Positions 45,744-54,716 of a stretch of 64,000 nt of DNA are shown here, in pieces (the first letter of the stretch is position 1; the number at the start of each line of letters is the position of its first letter). The notes below the pieces were generated by a model. The model did not search any database. It saw only the letters and a list, made by a program, of their open reading frames with translations, and was not told the DNA's origin. The DNA comes from Candidatus Aalborgicola danicus. Lineage in GTDB: Bacteria > Pseudomonadota > Gammaproteobacteria > Burkholderiales > Burkholderiaceae_C. Location of the stretch: contig JADJBC010000002.1 of NCBI GenBank assembly GCA_016703945.1, positions 496,001-560,000 of the forward strand, given 5' to 3'. The translations under genes were made by a program, and so were the position numbers.

Positions 45744-46949
45744 ATGAACACCACTGAACTGGTCATTTGGTCAGCCATGCTGGGGGCTTTGGTAACACTG
45801 GCGTCTTTTGCGATGGTTGACGCGTTGATAAGGCGCAGCATCGCGTCCTGGCGGGCGTTTGTTTTTGTTGCCGTGACTGGCGCCGTCTGTATTCTCCTGA
45901 CTGGATTGATGCAGGCACTGTTGCCCAACCTGCCCCAAAGCCTGGTGCATGTGCTGCAAAACAGCCTGGGACCGCTCGCCGGTGCACTGTCTTTGAGCTA
46001 CCTTGGTCTTTGGCTGGGACGCGCCACCGAAGACCGCGTGGTGCGACTTTCCATTGCCTGCGGCACGCTGGGTCTGGTCCTGGCCTCAGCAACCCTGGCC
46101 GTCTTGACCCTCACCAGCAAACCAGAGCAATGGCAGGACCTGTTGACCGTCACTGCGTTGATCAACGCCTTGGCGGTATTGCCGCCCACCGTAGCGACGG
46201 TTCGCGCCATTGCGCTGGGTGACCGTCTGGCACGGGGTATGGTTGTGGCCAATGTGCTGTTGGCCTGTATGGTGGCCGGCCTGTATGCGCGGGCCTTACA
46301 CATTCAGGGGCTCGGCACTGGCACCTGGATCCTGACTGCCATCTGCACGGTGGCATTTTTCATGTTGGGAACCTATCTGGGTCTTCGACGCGACCGCATC
46401 AATCGCAAACTGGAACGCCTGGCCAATCTGGCCCAGGGCAATGACCCGGCCACCGGATTGCCCAGAGGTTCCGTGTTGTTGTCCAAGGTGGATGACGCCA
46501 TCTGGCGCAGCGCACGCATGAACCAGGAATGCACCGTCATTTGTGTCTACCTTCGCAACCTGTATGAACTGGCAGAAATTGCCGGCCACAACGCCGATCA
46601 ACAGATTTTGTCGGCGGTATCCGCGCGCTTGCGTCGCGCCATCGGATTCAGCCATGTCATGGGCCTGTACCACCCCCGATGCTTCGTGATCGTGATTTCA
46701 ACCTACAGCCAGACGCGGCTGGTTGACAAGACCATGCAGCGCTTACGCTACCTGCTCACCAAGGCAATGCAGGTGTCCGTACTGGACGATACCAGTCACC
46801 CCTTCGTGCCGCGCATTGGTATCGGCCAAATCCAGGTCACGGCCGACAATGCAGACCCAGCCAGCGTCATAGAACAGGCTGAACGTCTGGCGATGACAAC
46901 TGACCATGCCAGCGGCAACACCCCCAGCGTAAACGCGAGCCTGGCTTGA
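45744..46949 (+). CDS. Membrane protein with degenerate GGDEF domain
   Basis: The start is put at ATG 45744 (MNTTELVIWSAMLGALVTLA); an ATG 9 bp upstream is equally possible. Residues about 5-225 hold about six to seven hydrophobic helices, a MASE-like sensor. The soluble part begins LANLAQGNDPATGLPRGSVLL, like DxLTGLxNR, and continues with a GGDEF-like fold. At the active-site position the sequence is LYHPRCFVIVI instead of GGDEF. Catalysis is therefore unlikely, and a receptor or regulatory role is inferred. It is convergent with the SDR gene. Confidence 0.82.
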   Translation: MNTTELVIWSAMLGALVTLASFAMVDALIRRSIASWRAFVFVAVTGAVCILLTGLMQALLPNLPQSLVHVLQNSLGPLAGALSLSYLGLWLGRATEDRVVRLSIACGTLGLVLASATLAVLTLTSKPEQWQDLLTVTALINALAVLPPTVATVRAIALGDRLARGMVVANVLLACMVAGLYARALHIQGLGTGTWILTAICTVAFFMLGTYLGLRRDRINRKLERLANLAQGNDPATGLPRGSVLLSKVDDAIWRSARMNQECTVICVYLRNLYELAEIAGHNADQQILSAVSARLRRAIGFSHVMGLYHPRCFVIVISTYSQTRLVDKTMQRLRYLLTKAMQVSVLDDTSHPFVPRIGIGQIQVTADNADPASVIEQAERLAMTTDHASGNTPSVNASLA

Positions 46950-46980
46950 ACCCACCCCTACAGTCGCGCGTTGCGGTGAA

Positions 46981-47889
46981 CTACGCCAGCTTGGCTGTAG
47001 CCCGGGCTACTTCGTGGCCGCCTTGTGCCGAGCCATTGGGCGGAACCATTTCACCGATACGGTCCCGGACCTTGTCCAACTGAGCCGCCAGGCGCTCCGG
47101 TGCATCCCTGTCCAGTCCAATCCAGTCGCCCTGGGTCAGCGTGATGTTGGCCGCCTCGACGTTGCCAGCGCCCGCACACAGAATGGTTCTGGTCGGCGCG
47201 TCTTCTGCCACCAGGACCAGCATGGCCGGAACCACGGCCTTGGGGTCCAGCGCCGCCAGAACAGCCTCAGGCATCAGCCCTTCGGTCATACGGGTGGCGG
47301 CGGTGGGCGCCAGCGAATTGACACGAATGTCGTATTTGGCGCCTTCCAACGCCAGCGTTTGCATGAAACCCACCAGGGCCAGCTTGGCCGCGCCGTAGTT
47401 GGACTGGCCAAAATTGCCATACAGCCCGGTCGACGAGGTGGTCATCAGGATACGGCCGTACTTCTGCGCCGTCATGTGCGGCCAAACCGCTTTACAGCAA
47501 TGCACCGCGCCCATCAGGTGCACGTCCAGCACCAGGCGGAAGTCGGCCAGATCCATTTTGGCAAAGGTCTTGTCGCGCAAAATGCCCGCGTTGTTGACCA
47601 GAATATCAACGCGACCCCAGGTATCCAGGGTCTGCTGCACCATGGCCTGCACGGCATCCCAGTCGGTGACCGAGGCTCCGTTGGCAATCGCCTCGCCACC
47701 GGCCGCGCGGATCTCCGCCACCACCGCCTCGGCAGCCGTCAAGGAATGGCCGGAACCATCTCGTGCGCCCCCCAGGTCATTCACCACCACCTTGGCACCC
47801 CGTGCCGCCAGGGCCAAGGCATGTTGGCGACCCAGACCGCCCCCCGCACCCGTCACAATGGCAACACGCCCCTTGAAATCTATGGCCAT
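46981..47889 (-). CDS. Short-chain dehydrogenase/reductase (hydroxyacyl-CoA dehydrogenase-like)
   Basis: The start ATG 47887-47889 (MAIDFKGRVAIVTGAGGGLGR) has AAGGGA about 9 nt upstream; two earlier ATGs add six residues. The classical SDR pattern is complete: TGAGGGLG for NAD(P), NNAG, catalytic serine in TSSTGLYGN, and YGAAK. The N-terminal segment VVVNDLGGARDGSGHS resembles the hydroxyacyl-CoA dehydrogenase part of peroxisomal MFE-2-like enzymes, so beta-oxidation is plausible. It is divergent from the Nudix gene, which handles acyl-CoA in related proteins. Confidence 0.88.
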   Translation of the reverse strand: MAIDFKGRVAIVTGAGGGLGRQHALALAARGAKVVVNDLGGARDGSGHSLTAAEAVVAEIRAAGGEAIANGASVTDWDAVQAMVQQTLDTWGRVDILVNNAGILRDKTFAKMDLADFRLVLDVHLMGAVHCCKAVWPHMTAQKYGRILMTTSSTGLYGNFGQSNYGAAKLALVGFMQTLALEGAKYDIRVNSLAPTAATRMTEGLMPEAVLAALDPKAVVPAMLVLVAEDAPTRTILCAGAGNVEAANITLTQGDWIGLDRDAPERLAAQLDKVRDRIGEMVPPNGSAQGGHEVARATAKLA

Positions 47890-48015
47890 ACAAAACATTC
47901 CCTTCAAAAAAGCAAAACACCAGGGCTCCGCGGCGCGGAGTTGCCCATCAAGGGCTACTGTAAATCACCGACCCTGTGGCTTTGCTGACCTGCGTCAAGA
48001 CCGAGACACCCCACC

Positions 48016-48882
48016 ATGGAACTGAATTCCGAAGTCCCCACCGCCCCACCCCGTGACGCCGCCACCGTGGTCCTGCTGCGCGACAGCCCGCGCGGACTGG
48101 AAGTATTTCTGGTCAAGCGCCACGGCCTGTCGGATGTGCTGGGCGGTGCGTATGTGTTCCCGGGCGGCAAGCTCGACACCAGCGACGCCCTGCTGGACCC
48201 ACAGGCCCATCTGGACCAAGACCCGGCCCAATTGCACGCAGCGCTGGGTGAGCCCGAAACCCCAGTGCACACCGCCGCCGGTCTGTATGTGGCGGCCTTG
48301 CGCGAGGCGTTTGAGGAATCCCGCGTGTTGTTTTCGCAAGACCTGGCCAGCGCCCGCGCCGCACTGTTGCACGACAAGGCCAAACCCTTCAACGCCATGC
48401 TGGCCGAGTTGCAGGTGCGCCTGCAAACCCGCAACGTGCTGCCCTGGAGCCGCTGGATCACACCGCGTATGCCCTCGGTCACCAACAAACGTTTTGACAC
48501 CCGTTTCTTCGTTGCCGCCGTGCCCCACGAACAGGAAGCCACACACGACAACCACGAAGCCACTGAAAGCATCTGGCTGCCACCACGCACGGCGCTGGAG
48601 CAATACTGGAACCGCCAGATCGAACTCGCACCCCCGCAAATCATGAGCCTGGCCCATCTGGCCCACCACAGCACCGTGGCCAGCGTGATGGACGCAGCAC
48701 GCGCCACGACGCCGCCCTTGGTACTGCCCGAAGCCTTTGACGAAGGCGGCACCCGCGTACTGTGTTACCCAGGCGACCCGGCGCACTCCGTCACGCGGCA
48801 GGCGCTGCCGGGAGTGACCCGGCTGCTGTACAAAAACAAGCGCTTCGAACCGGTAGACGGGTTTGAGGCGCTGTTTGCGTAA
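48016..48882 (+). CDS. Nudix hydrolase, NUDT19-like (acyl-CoA diphosphatase type)
   Basis: The 288-residue protein opens PRDAATVVLLRDSPRGLEVFLVKR. The Nudix box is split: GGAYVFPGGKLDTSD is separated by about 35 residues from ALREAFEESRVLF, which carries the REUXEE core. Such an insertion inside the box is the feature of the NUDT19/RP2 group, which hydrolyses CoA and acyl-CoA. Specificity is inferred from that alone. The C-terminal half includes WITPRMPSVTNKRFDTRFFV, also typical of the group. Confidence 0.87.
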   Translation: MELNSEVPTAPPRDAATVVLLRDSPRGLEVFLVKRHGLSDVLGGAYVFPGGKLDTSDALLDPQAHLDQDPAQLHAALGEPETPVHTAAGLYVAALREAFEESRVLFSQDLASARAALLHDKAKPFNAMLAELQVRLQTRNVLPWSRWITPRMPSVTNKRFDTRFFVAAVPHEQEATHDNHEATESIWLPPRTALEQYWNRQIELAPPQIMSLAHLAHHSTVASVMDAARATTPPLVLPEAFDEGGTRVLCYPGDPAHSVTRQALPGVTRLLYKNKRFEPVDGFEALFA

Positions 48883-48885
48883 GAG

Positions 48886-48909
48886 GCTATCATTTTTATA
48901 GCAATTGCA
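48886..48909 (+). repeat. TAGC palindromic element, copy D
   Basis: GCTATCATTTTTATAGCAAT followed by TGCA is 21/24 identical to copy E at 51128-51151, in the same orientation. It lies 3 bp after the Nudix stop codon. Confidence 0.65.
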
Positions 48910-49049
48910 CACGATGGACTGCCGCACGCTTAGTGCGAAGAGGCCCCCAAAAAAACAACTCTCAGCAGTTCTTGATCTGGCGCTGCTTTGCCCGCCCTGG
49001 TCCGGCTTGAAGTACCAACCTGCGACGCCTGCTATTTCCTCACTACCTG

Positions 49050-50285
49050 ATGAGTTCAATCATGCGCACGCTGCTGGATTGGCAAAACCTGCGTTTCTGT
49101 GCCCTGCTCCACTGGGCGCGGGAAGGGCTGATGGCGTGTTTTCTTTGGCTAGGCTTGTCGATGGCAGTCATCGCGGCAACCCCCACCATGAACGTCAACC
49201 TGTTGGTGAACCCCGGCGCTGAAACCGGCACCACAACGGGGTGGGTCACGCCAGACCGCCAGTGGGTCGCGGCGGCCGAAATCACGCCACACAGCGGCGC
49301 GAAGTTCTTCTGGCCCGGCACCTGAGATGCAGCGAACACGTCGATGTACCAGGATGTTGACGTCAGCGCTCTGGAGTTTTTGGTCACCTCGGGCCAGCTG
49401 TACCTGCACCTGTCGGGCTGGCTGGCCAACTGGGACCAGTATCCGCACGACCGTGCGACGCTGGCCATCTTTGCACTGGACGCCAGCGGTAACGCACTGG
49501 GATCCACAGTGGCGCTGGTCAGTACCAATGGCCAGGCCTACGCGGCAGTGGGCACCAGCCTGGCCCTGCAGGCCACCACCAGCAATGGCGCCGACACTGG
49601 CTACGTGTGGAGTTCTTCGTTCGAAGCAACCGCCACCGTGGACCAGAACGGCGTGGTGCGCGCGGTCAAAGAGGGGCGCACCACCATCCAGGCGCGTGGC
49701 AAGGACACGGGTGCCATCGGGGTATTTGGCGTGACCGTCATTGGCACCAGCGGCCTGGTTCTGGTGGAACCCTCGGCCAACAAGACTGTGTACTTTGGTA
49801 CGACCGTATCGGTCAGTTGGAATGTGGTCGGCTCGGTGGCGTCAGCCGACCTTTATCTGAGCACCAATGGTGGCGTGAACTTCTCGCTGATCGCGAAGAT
49901 CGCCAATGCGGCGGCTGGCTCGTACGCGTGGACCGTTCCCACCCTGGCGTCCAGCGTCAACAACGCCACGCTCAAGCTGGTGTATACCGGTGGCGGGTCC
50001 ACCAGCCCGCTGTTCAGCATGGCGGCACCGTCGCGCTTCATGGCCACGTCGGACTGCGTATTCAACTGGGCTGAAGTGAGCTTCCCGCAATTCTTCGCGC
50101 CCGCACGAACCGCATCGACCAGTTTTATACCCTACTATTTCCGTTACTACGGCCCGACTGCCATTTACCTCGCCGCCTCATCCACTGACAACCATGTCTG
50201 GGTTCTGGGCCCGCCAACGGGCAACCAAGCGGTCGACGTGGGCTTGCTGACCGACTTTGCGCGGGTGGCAGGTTGTGCACCGTAA
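49050..50285 (+). pseudogene. Exported Ig-like/carbohydrate-binding-like protein, interrupted by an in-frame stop
   Basis: One frame of 412 codons is broken only by TGA at 49323-49325. The N-terminal part has a signal segment (LMACFLWLGLSMAVIAA) and NVNLLVNPGAETGTTTGWVT, which begins a beta-sandwich domain. The sequence resumes after the stop as DAANTSMYQDVDVSA, clearly the same domain. A BIG2-like Ig domain follows (VWSSSFEATATVDQNGVVRA, EGRTTIQARGK), then a second beta domain and a tyrosine-rich C-terminus (FIPYYFRYYGPTAIYLA). The second part could be read from ATG 49344 but would lack a signal. This is either a recent nonsense mutation or a base-call error. The gene sits between repeat copies D and E. 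Confidence 0.72.
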
Positions 50286-50319
50286 TCGAGCGGTAGCCAT
50301 CGTGGGTATTGCGTAGAGC

Positions 50320-50336
50320 GCTATCTATTCAGTAGC
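50320..50336 (-). repeat. Possible TAGC element, copy G (weak)
   Basis: GCTATCTATTCAGTAGC has GCTA/TAGC ends and a T-rich centre like copies D-F, and supplies the last codons and stop of the DHFR-like gene. The match is weak and may be chance. Confidence 0.3.
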
Positions 50337-50904
50337 ACTGCCAGTCGGCCCGGCACGCGGTACTTCGTAGTGAAGTTCCGCGAAACCAGAACCTACTTGG
50401 CGAACGGACAACAAGCGCAGCGGCGGGCTGGTCAGCCGTCGCGGGAACAGTGGTTTGCCCCGCCCAAGCGTGACCGAAGCCACTTGTACGATGATTTCGT
50501 CCAACAGGCCGGCATCGTAGAACTGCCCTGCAAGGTCACCGCCACCGACGATCCAGATGTTCTTGCCGCCCGCGGCCGAGCACATGTCACTATGGAAAGC
50601 GCGAACATCTCCCCTGACAAACGTCAGCTTGGCACCCTCAACCGTTGGAAGATCACGATTCGAAAAGACCCACGTCGGTTGCTGATAGGGCCAGGCGGAC
50701 CCGGTTTGCGCCTCGATGGTCAGCGCATGCTGCAACATCCACGTATAGGTCGCCGAGCCCATGGCCAGAGCGCCAACTCCCGCGATGAACGATGGGTAGC
50801 TGGTGTCGTTCACGTCTCCGAGCGGGAAACAGCCAGTCCAGCGAGTCGTCTTCGGTGGCAATGTAACCATCGAGGCTGGTGGCGGTGAAGTATTGGGTTT
50901 TCAT
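50325..50904 (-). pseudogene. Dihydrofolate reductase/RibD C-terminal-like protein, frameshifted
   Basis: The start is at 50904 (MKTQYFTATSLDGYIATEDDSLDWLFP). The frame then runs into nonsense while the other frame continues with LGDVNDTSYPSFIAGVGALAMGSATYTWML, GKNIWIVGGGDLAGQFYDAGLLDEIIV and a normal end. The switch is at the GGG of 50824-50826 (CCC in the coding strand); removing one base gives DSLDWLFPLGDVNDT. The total span of 580 nt (3n+1) agrees. The fold is that of RibD_C, NADPH-dependent reductases of pyrimidine or folate-like substrates; YyaP/YwjB-type relatives have no assigned function. Confidence 0.8.
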
Positions 50905-51127
50905 GGCTGCTGGCCTCCCTGCATGGACTGGCGCTGCGAAACCAATTGGTGCTGCGCGAACGATTTAATTCGGATTATGTCCGGGCTCGTGGTCGCGCAG
51001 GCCTATCAACATTTTGGCGAACGGGTATCTGGTTCTGACGCGTGGCGTTGTGACTGCGAATTGCGCCGCTGTAGCGGAAACATTTGAATGAAACAAGGCC
51101 TAAGCCCTCGTGGAATATGCGCAAGCA

Positions 51128-51151
51128 GCTACTATTTTTGTAGCAATTGCA
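51128..51151 (+). repeat. TAGC palindromic element, copy E, forming the 3' end of dusC
   Basis: GCTACTATTTTTGTAGCAAT followed by TGCA. Read on the minus strand it encodes the last residues (MQLLQK) and the TAG stop of the DusC-like gene. Confidence 0.65.
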
Positions 51152-52202
51152 TACCCAGTGCACCACGCTGGGTCAGCCACTGGGTCACCAATTCCGGCTC
51201 ATTCAGCGTGCGAAGGGCGTCATAGGCCTCCTGCGCTTCGGGGTAACGATTGCGCATAAAGTTGAGCCATTGTTTCAGCCGCCCGGCCTGCTGGCGGCGT
51301 TCCAGGCGGGCCACGACCAGCAGCCAAAAGGCGCCCATCAGGGTCAAGATAGTGGCCCACGGAACCACCGGTGGGGCGTTGGCAACGCCGGTGACCGGCA
51401 TCTGCCCTTCGGCATCGTGCGGTGATTGCCCCCACAACTCACGTCGGATGGCGAGCGCCAGGCCGGGGTCGGTGACGATGCCACGGCCCAGCATCAGGCT
51501 GTCGCAGCCGGAGGCCTGCAGGCAGCGGCGCGCGTCATCCACCGTCCAGATTTCGCCATTGGCCACCACGGGGATGTTGACCGCCAAGCGAATGTCGTTG
51601 ACACGCTCCCAGTAGGCGGGTGGGCGGTAGGCATCGGCCTTGGTGCGGGCGTGCACCACCAGCTCTTCGGCACCGCCGTCAGCCAGGGCCTGGGCGCACT
51701 CCACGGCGCGGCTGTCGTTGTTGAAGCCCAGGCGCATCTTGGCCGACACCGGCATGTGTGCCGGCACCGCGCGACGCACGGCGCTGACGATGGCGTGAAG
51801 CTCTTCGGGGCATTGCAGTAGAGCCGCGCCGCCGCCATGGCGGTTCACCACTTTCGCCGGGCAACCAAAGTTAAGGTCAATGCCATGGGGGCCGAACTCG
51901 GCCAGGCGCGCTGCGTTTTCGGCCATGCTAACGGGGTCAGAACCCAGCAACTGCGCGCGCACCGGCACGCCGGAGGGGGTGTAGCCGCCATTGGACAGCT
52001 CGGGCATGACACGCAAAAAAGTGCGCTCATTCAGCAGGGTGTGGGTCACACGAATGAACTCGGACACACAGCGGTCGACCCCGCCGACGCGGGTCAGGAT
52101 GTCACGCAGCACAAAATCAAGAAGCCCTTCCATGGGGGCCAAATAGATACGGGCAGCCACTGGAATCAGGAAAAGCAAGGTTTGGAAAAGCGCATGCCGC
52201 AT
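51132..52202 (-). CDS. dusC: tRNA-dihydrouridine(16) synthase
   Basis: The DusC form is shown by IYLAPMEGLLDFVLRDILTRVGG at the N-terminus, GIDLNFGCPAKVVNRHGGGAALL with the catalytic cysteine, HARTKADAYRPPAYWE, and GEIWTVDDARRCL. It reduces U16 of tRNA with FMN and NADPH. An ATG at 52200-52202 gives 356 residues with an odd hydrophobic leader (FQTLLFLIPVAA). A GTG at 52158-52160, opening directly before ARIYLAPMEG, would fit the family better. The C-terminus and stop lie in repeat copy E. Confidence 0.92.
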   Translation of the reverse strand: MRHALFQTLLFLIPVAARIYLAPMEGLLDFVLRDILTRVGGVDRCVSEFIRVTHTLLNERTFLRVMPELSNGGYTPSGVPVRAQLLGSDPVSMAENAARLAEFGPHGIDLNFGCPAKVVNRHGGGAALLQCPEELHAIVSAVRRAVPAHMPVSAKMRLGFNNDSRAVECAQALADGGAEELVVHARTKADAYRPPAYWERVNDIRLAVNIPVVANGEIWTVDDARRCLQASGCDSLMLGRGIVTDPGLALAIRRELWGQSPHDAEGQMPVTGVANAPPVVPWATILTLMGAFWLLVVARLERRQQAGRLKQWLNFMRNRYPEAQEAYDALRTLNEPELVTQWLTQRGALGMQLLQK

Positions 52203-52232
52203 TGTCCCCCGCCCTGCAGGCCTGGCGCAGGC

Positions 52233-52709
52233 TCAGGTTTCAGTACGTGCCGCGGCATAGGCGACGAGGAGAGCAAACGCGGCCAGAAGCAACCACTTGG
52301 CCAGCGAACACGAAGCAGACACCGTATAGACCAGGGGCACGCCAAACCGGGGCACCTCGGTGAGCCACCCATGCAACACGTTCTCCACCACATCCAACGC
52401 GCCGGCACCGGGCAGACACCAACGGGCAAACCAAGACCAGAACCGCGAGAGGCTGGCAAACATGCGCAATCGGCTGGCAAGGCTATGGCCGAATACCGAA
52501 TAGGCAAGTATCAGCGCGAAGTCCATCAGCAGGTGAATGCGATACCGCGCCAGGTTTTCTGCAGACCATAAATGGATGATGTCGCCAAAGGCTCGCGGTG
52601 TGAAGGCCAGCTGCAGGGCAAAGACACCTGGTTCGAGAGGCTCCAAATACCACGCAAGTCCGCCCAACAGAAGAAGTGCAAGGGTTCCAGACAACCACAC
52701 CAGCCGCAT
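52233..52709 (-). CDS. Integral membrane protein of unknown function, 158 aa
   Basis: The start ATG 52707-52709 (MRLVWLSGTLALLLLGGLAWYLEP) follows the upstream gene by 2 bp. About four hydrophobic helices are visible, the first at residues 4-20, then near 64-82, around 125-140 and the C-terminus (AKWLLLAAFALLVAYAA). A conserved-looking loop WCLPGAGALDVVENVLHGW precedes the third helix. I do not recognise the family. It is translationally coupled to the small membrane protein before it. Confidence 0.7.
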   Translation of the reverse strand: MRLVWLSGTLALLLLGGLAWYLEPLEPGVFALQLAFTPRAFGDIIHLWSAENLARYRIHLLMDFALILAYSVFGHSLASRLRMFASLSRFWSWFARWCLPGAGALDVVENVLHGWLTEVPRFGVPLVYTVSASCSLAKWLLLAAFALLVAYAAARTET

Positions 52710-52711
52710 GC

Positions 52712-52990
52712 TCAGGTCCCGCCGGTATCCGAATCGGATGCAGGATTGGGTTTCTGTGCATAGCGCTGATCGTCCCGGTATTCCTTGAGGCTTACCGCAA
52801 AATAGGCCAGCAAAGCGGCGGGTGTTGCCCACGGTGAGAGGTAAACCGCCAGCACACCGCAAGCCAGCGCAAAGAATATGAGGCCGAATGGGGCAGAGGT
52901 GCTCCGTGCAGAGGACAGCCGAAAGAAGACCGCAAAGATGGCGACACTACCGGCTAGACCCAGCAAAAAGTGGAGCAAGAATGCAAGCAT
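52712..52990 (-). CDS. Small membrane protein, 92 aa
   Basis: The start ATG 52988-52990 (MLAFLLHFLLGLAGSVAIFAVFFRLSSA) is preferred over one 22 codons upstream, because the first residues of the long form are not hydrophobic or conserved in appearance. There are three hydrophobic helices, the last within SPWATPAALLAYFAVSL, and a charged tail (KEYRDDQRYAQKPNPA). Function is unknown; it is coupled to the downstream 158-residue membrane protein. Confidence 0.65.
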   Translation of the reverse strand: MLAFLLHFLLGLAGSVAIFAVFFRLSSARSTSAPFGLIFFALACGVLAVYLSPWATPAALLAYFAVSLKEYRDDQRYAQKPNPASDSDTGGT

Positions 52991-53083
52991 GCAGTTTCGT
53001 AGTGTTTCGGGCGCAGTACCTGCGCATTGGAGACGTCCAAGCATAGCGCCTTCCAACTACAACCAAAACCTGCCCCACCCATC

Positions 53084-54658
53084 TCAATGCCGGATCAGGT
53101 GATCGAATGCACTCAATGCAGCCTTGGCGCCATCCCCGGCGGCGATGACGATCTGCTTGAACGGCACGGTGGTGCAATCTCCCGCAGCAAACACGCCAGG
53201 CACATTGGTTTCGCCCTTGGCGTTGACGATGATCTCGCCAAACTTGCTGAGTTCCAACGTGCCCTTGAGCCACTCCGTGTTGGGCACCAGGCCGATCTGC
53301 ACAAACACGCCTTCCAGGTTGACCAGGTGCTCTTCGTTGGTGGCGCGGTCCTTGTAGCGCATGCCGGTGACCTTGCCGGTGTCCACACCCTCCGCATTCA
53401 CGCCGGTAATTGCGGTGGTCTGGGCATTGGTGTGCACGGTGACGTTGGACAGGCTCTTGAGCTTTTTCACCAGCACGGCGTCGGCCTTGAGTTCGGGCAT
53501 GAACTCAACCACGGTCACGTGGCGCACCACGCCGGCCAGGTCGATGGCAGCTTCCACGCCGGAGTTGCCCCCGCCAATCACCGCCACGTCCTTGCCCTTG
53601 AACAGGGGGCCATCGCAGTGCGGGCAATAGGCCACGCCTTTGTTTTTGTACTCGGCCTCGCCGGGCACGTTCACATTGCGCCATCGCGCACCCGTGGACA
53701 GGATCACGGTCTTGCTCTTGAGCGTTGCCCCATTGGCCAGTTTGACTTCAATCAGTCCGCCCGGCGCGGCGGCCGGCACCAGGGCTTGGGCCTGCTGCAG
53801 GTTCATGATGTCCACGTCGTAAAAACGGGTGTGTGCCTCCAGTGCGGCGGCAAACTTGGGGCCATCGGTTTCCAACACCGAGGGGTAGTTTTCGATGCCC
53901 AACGTGTCGTTGGTCTGACCGCCAAAGCGCTCGGCCACGATGCCGGTGCGAATGCCCTTGCGGGCTGCATACACACCTGCAGCTGCGCCCGCAGGACCAC
54001 CACCGACGATCAGCACGTCAAAAGCTTCTTTCTGTGACAACTTGGCCGCATCTTTGACGGCGGCACCGGTGTCGATCTTGGCCAGTATTTCCTCCACCAG
54101 CATGCGACCCGAGCCAAACACAGTGCCATTCAGGAAGACCATGGGCACGGCCATGATTTCGCGCTCGGTCACCTCCTTCTGGAAGGCGCCGCCTTCAATG
54201 ACAGTGGTCTTGATCTTGGGGTTGTTGATGGCCATCAGCGAGAGTGCCTGCACCACGTCCGGGCAGTTGTGGCAGGAGAGGCTCATGTAGACCTCGAAGT
54301 TGAAGTCGCCGTCCAGGCCCTTGATCTGGTCGATCACATCCTGCTCCACCTTCGGTGGGTGGCCGCCGGTCCACAGCAGGGCCAGCACCAGGGAGGTGAA
54401 CTCGTGGCCCAGCGGCAGGCCGGCAAAGCGCAGGCTGGTGTCGCTGCCCACGCGCTGCAGGCTGAACGAAGGCTTGCGGGCATCCTGGCCGTCCAGGCGC
54501 AGGCTGATCTTGTCGGCACGCAGGCTCTGGATGGTTTCCAGCAGTGAGCGCATGTCGGTGCTGATTTGGCTGTCGTCGAGCGAGGCCACCATTTCGAAGG
54601 GCTGGGTCACGCGCTCCAGGTAGGCGGCGAGTTGGTCTTTGAGGGCTTGTTCGAGCAT
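53084..54658 (-). CDS. ahpF: Alkyl hydroperoxide reductase subunit F (NADH-dependent)
   Basis: The 524-residue flavoprotein has the N-terminal tandem thioredoxin-like domain with redox pair CHNCPDV. A thioredoxin-reductase-like part follows with FAD loop GGGPAGAAAGVYAARKG, the second redox pair CPHCDGPLFKGKDVAVIGGG, and a C-terminal GVFAAGDCTTVPFKQIVIAAGDGAKAAL. It transfers electrons from NADH to AhpC. A separate leader (54659-54807) with an OxyR-like pattern precedes it; ahpC lies upstream beyond a group II intron. Confidence 0.95.
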   Translation of the reverse strand: MLEQALKDQLAAYLERVTQPFEMVASLDDSQISTDMRSLLETIQSLRADKISLRLDGQDARKPSFSLQRVGSDTSLRFAGLPLGHEFTSLVLALLWTGGHPPKVEQDVIDQIKGLDGDFNFEVYMSLSCHNCPDVVQALSLMAINNPKIKTTVIEGGAFQKEVTEREIMAVPMVFLNGTVFGSGRMLVEEILAKIDTGAAVKDAAKLSQKEAFDVLIVGGGPAGAAAGVYAARKGIRTGIVAERFGGQTNDTLGIENYPSVLETDGPKFAAALEAHTRFYDVDIMNLQQAQALVPAAAPGGLIEVKLANGATLKSKTVILSTGARWRNVNVPGEAEYKNKGVAYCPHCDGPLFKGKDVAVIGGGNSGVEAAIDLAGVVRHVTVVEFMPELKADAVLVKKLKSLSNVTVHTNAQTTAITGVNAEGVDTGKVTGMRYKDRATNEEHLVNLEGVFVQIGLVPNTEWLKGTLELSKFGEIIVNAKGETNVPGVFAAGDCTTVPFKQIVIAAGDGAKAALSAFDHLIRH

Positions 54659-54716
54659 GGTGTTCTCCGTGGATGAAAGGTGGGGTGTCGGATAAGTATT
54701 TCGCGATGGATGAATT

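Noticed and set aside
45744..46949. Active diguanylate cyclase
   Set aside because: The GGDEF signature is replaced by HPRCF, so catalysis is improbable.
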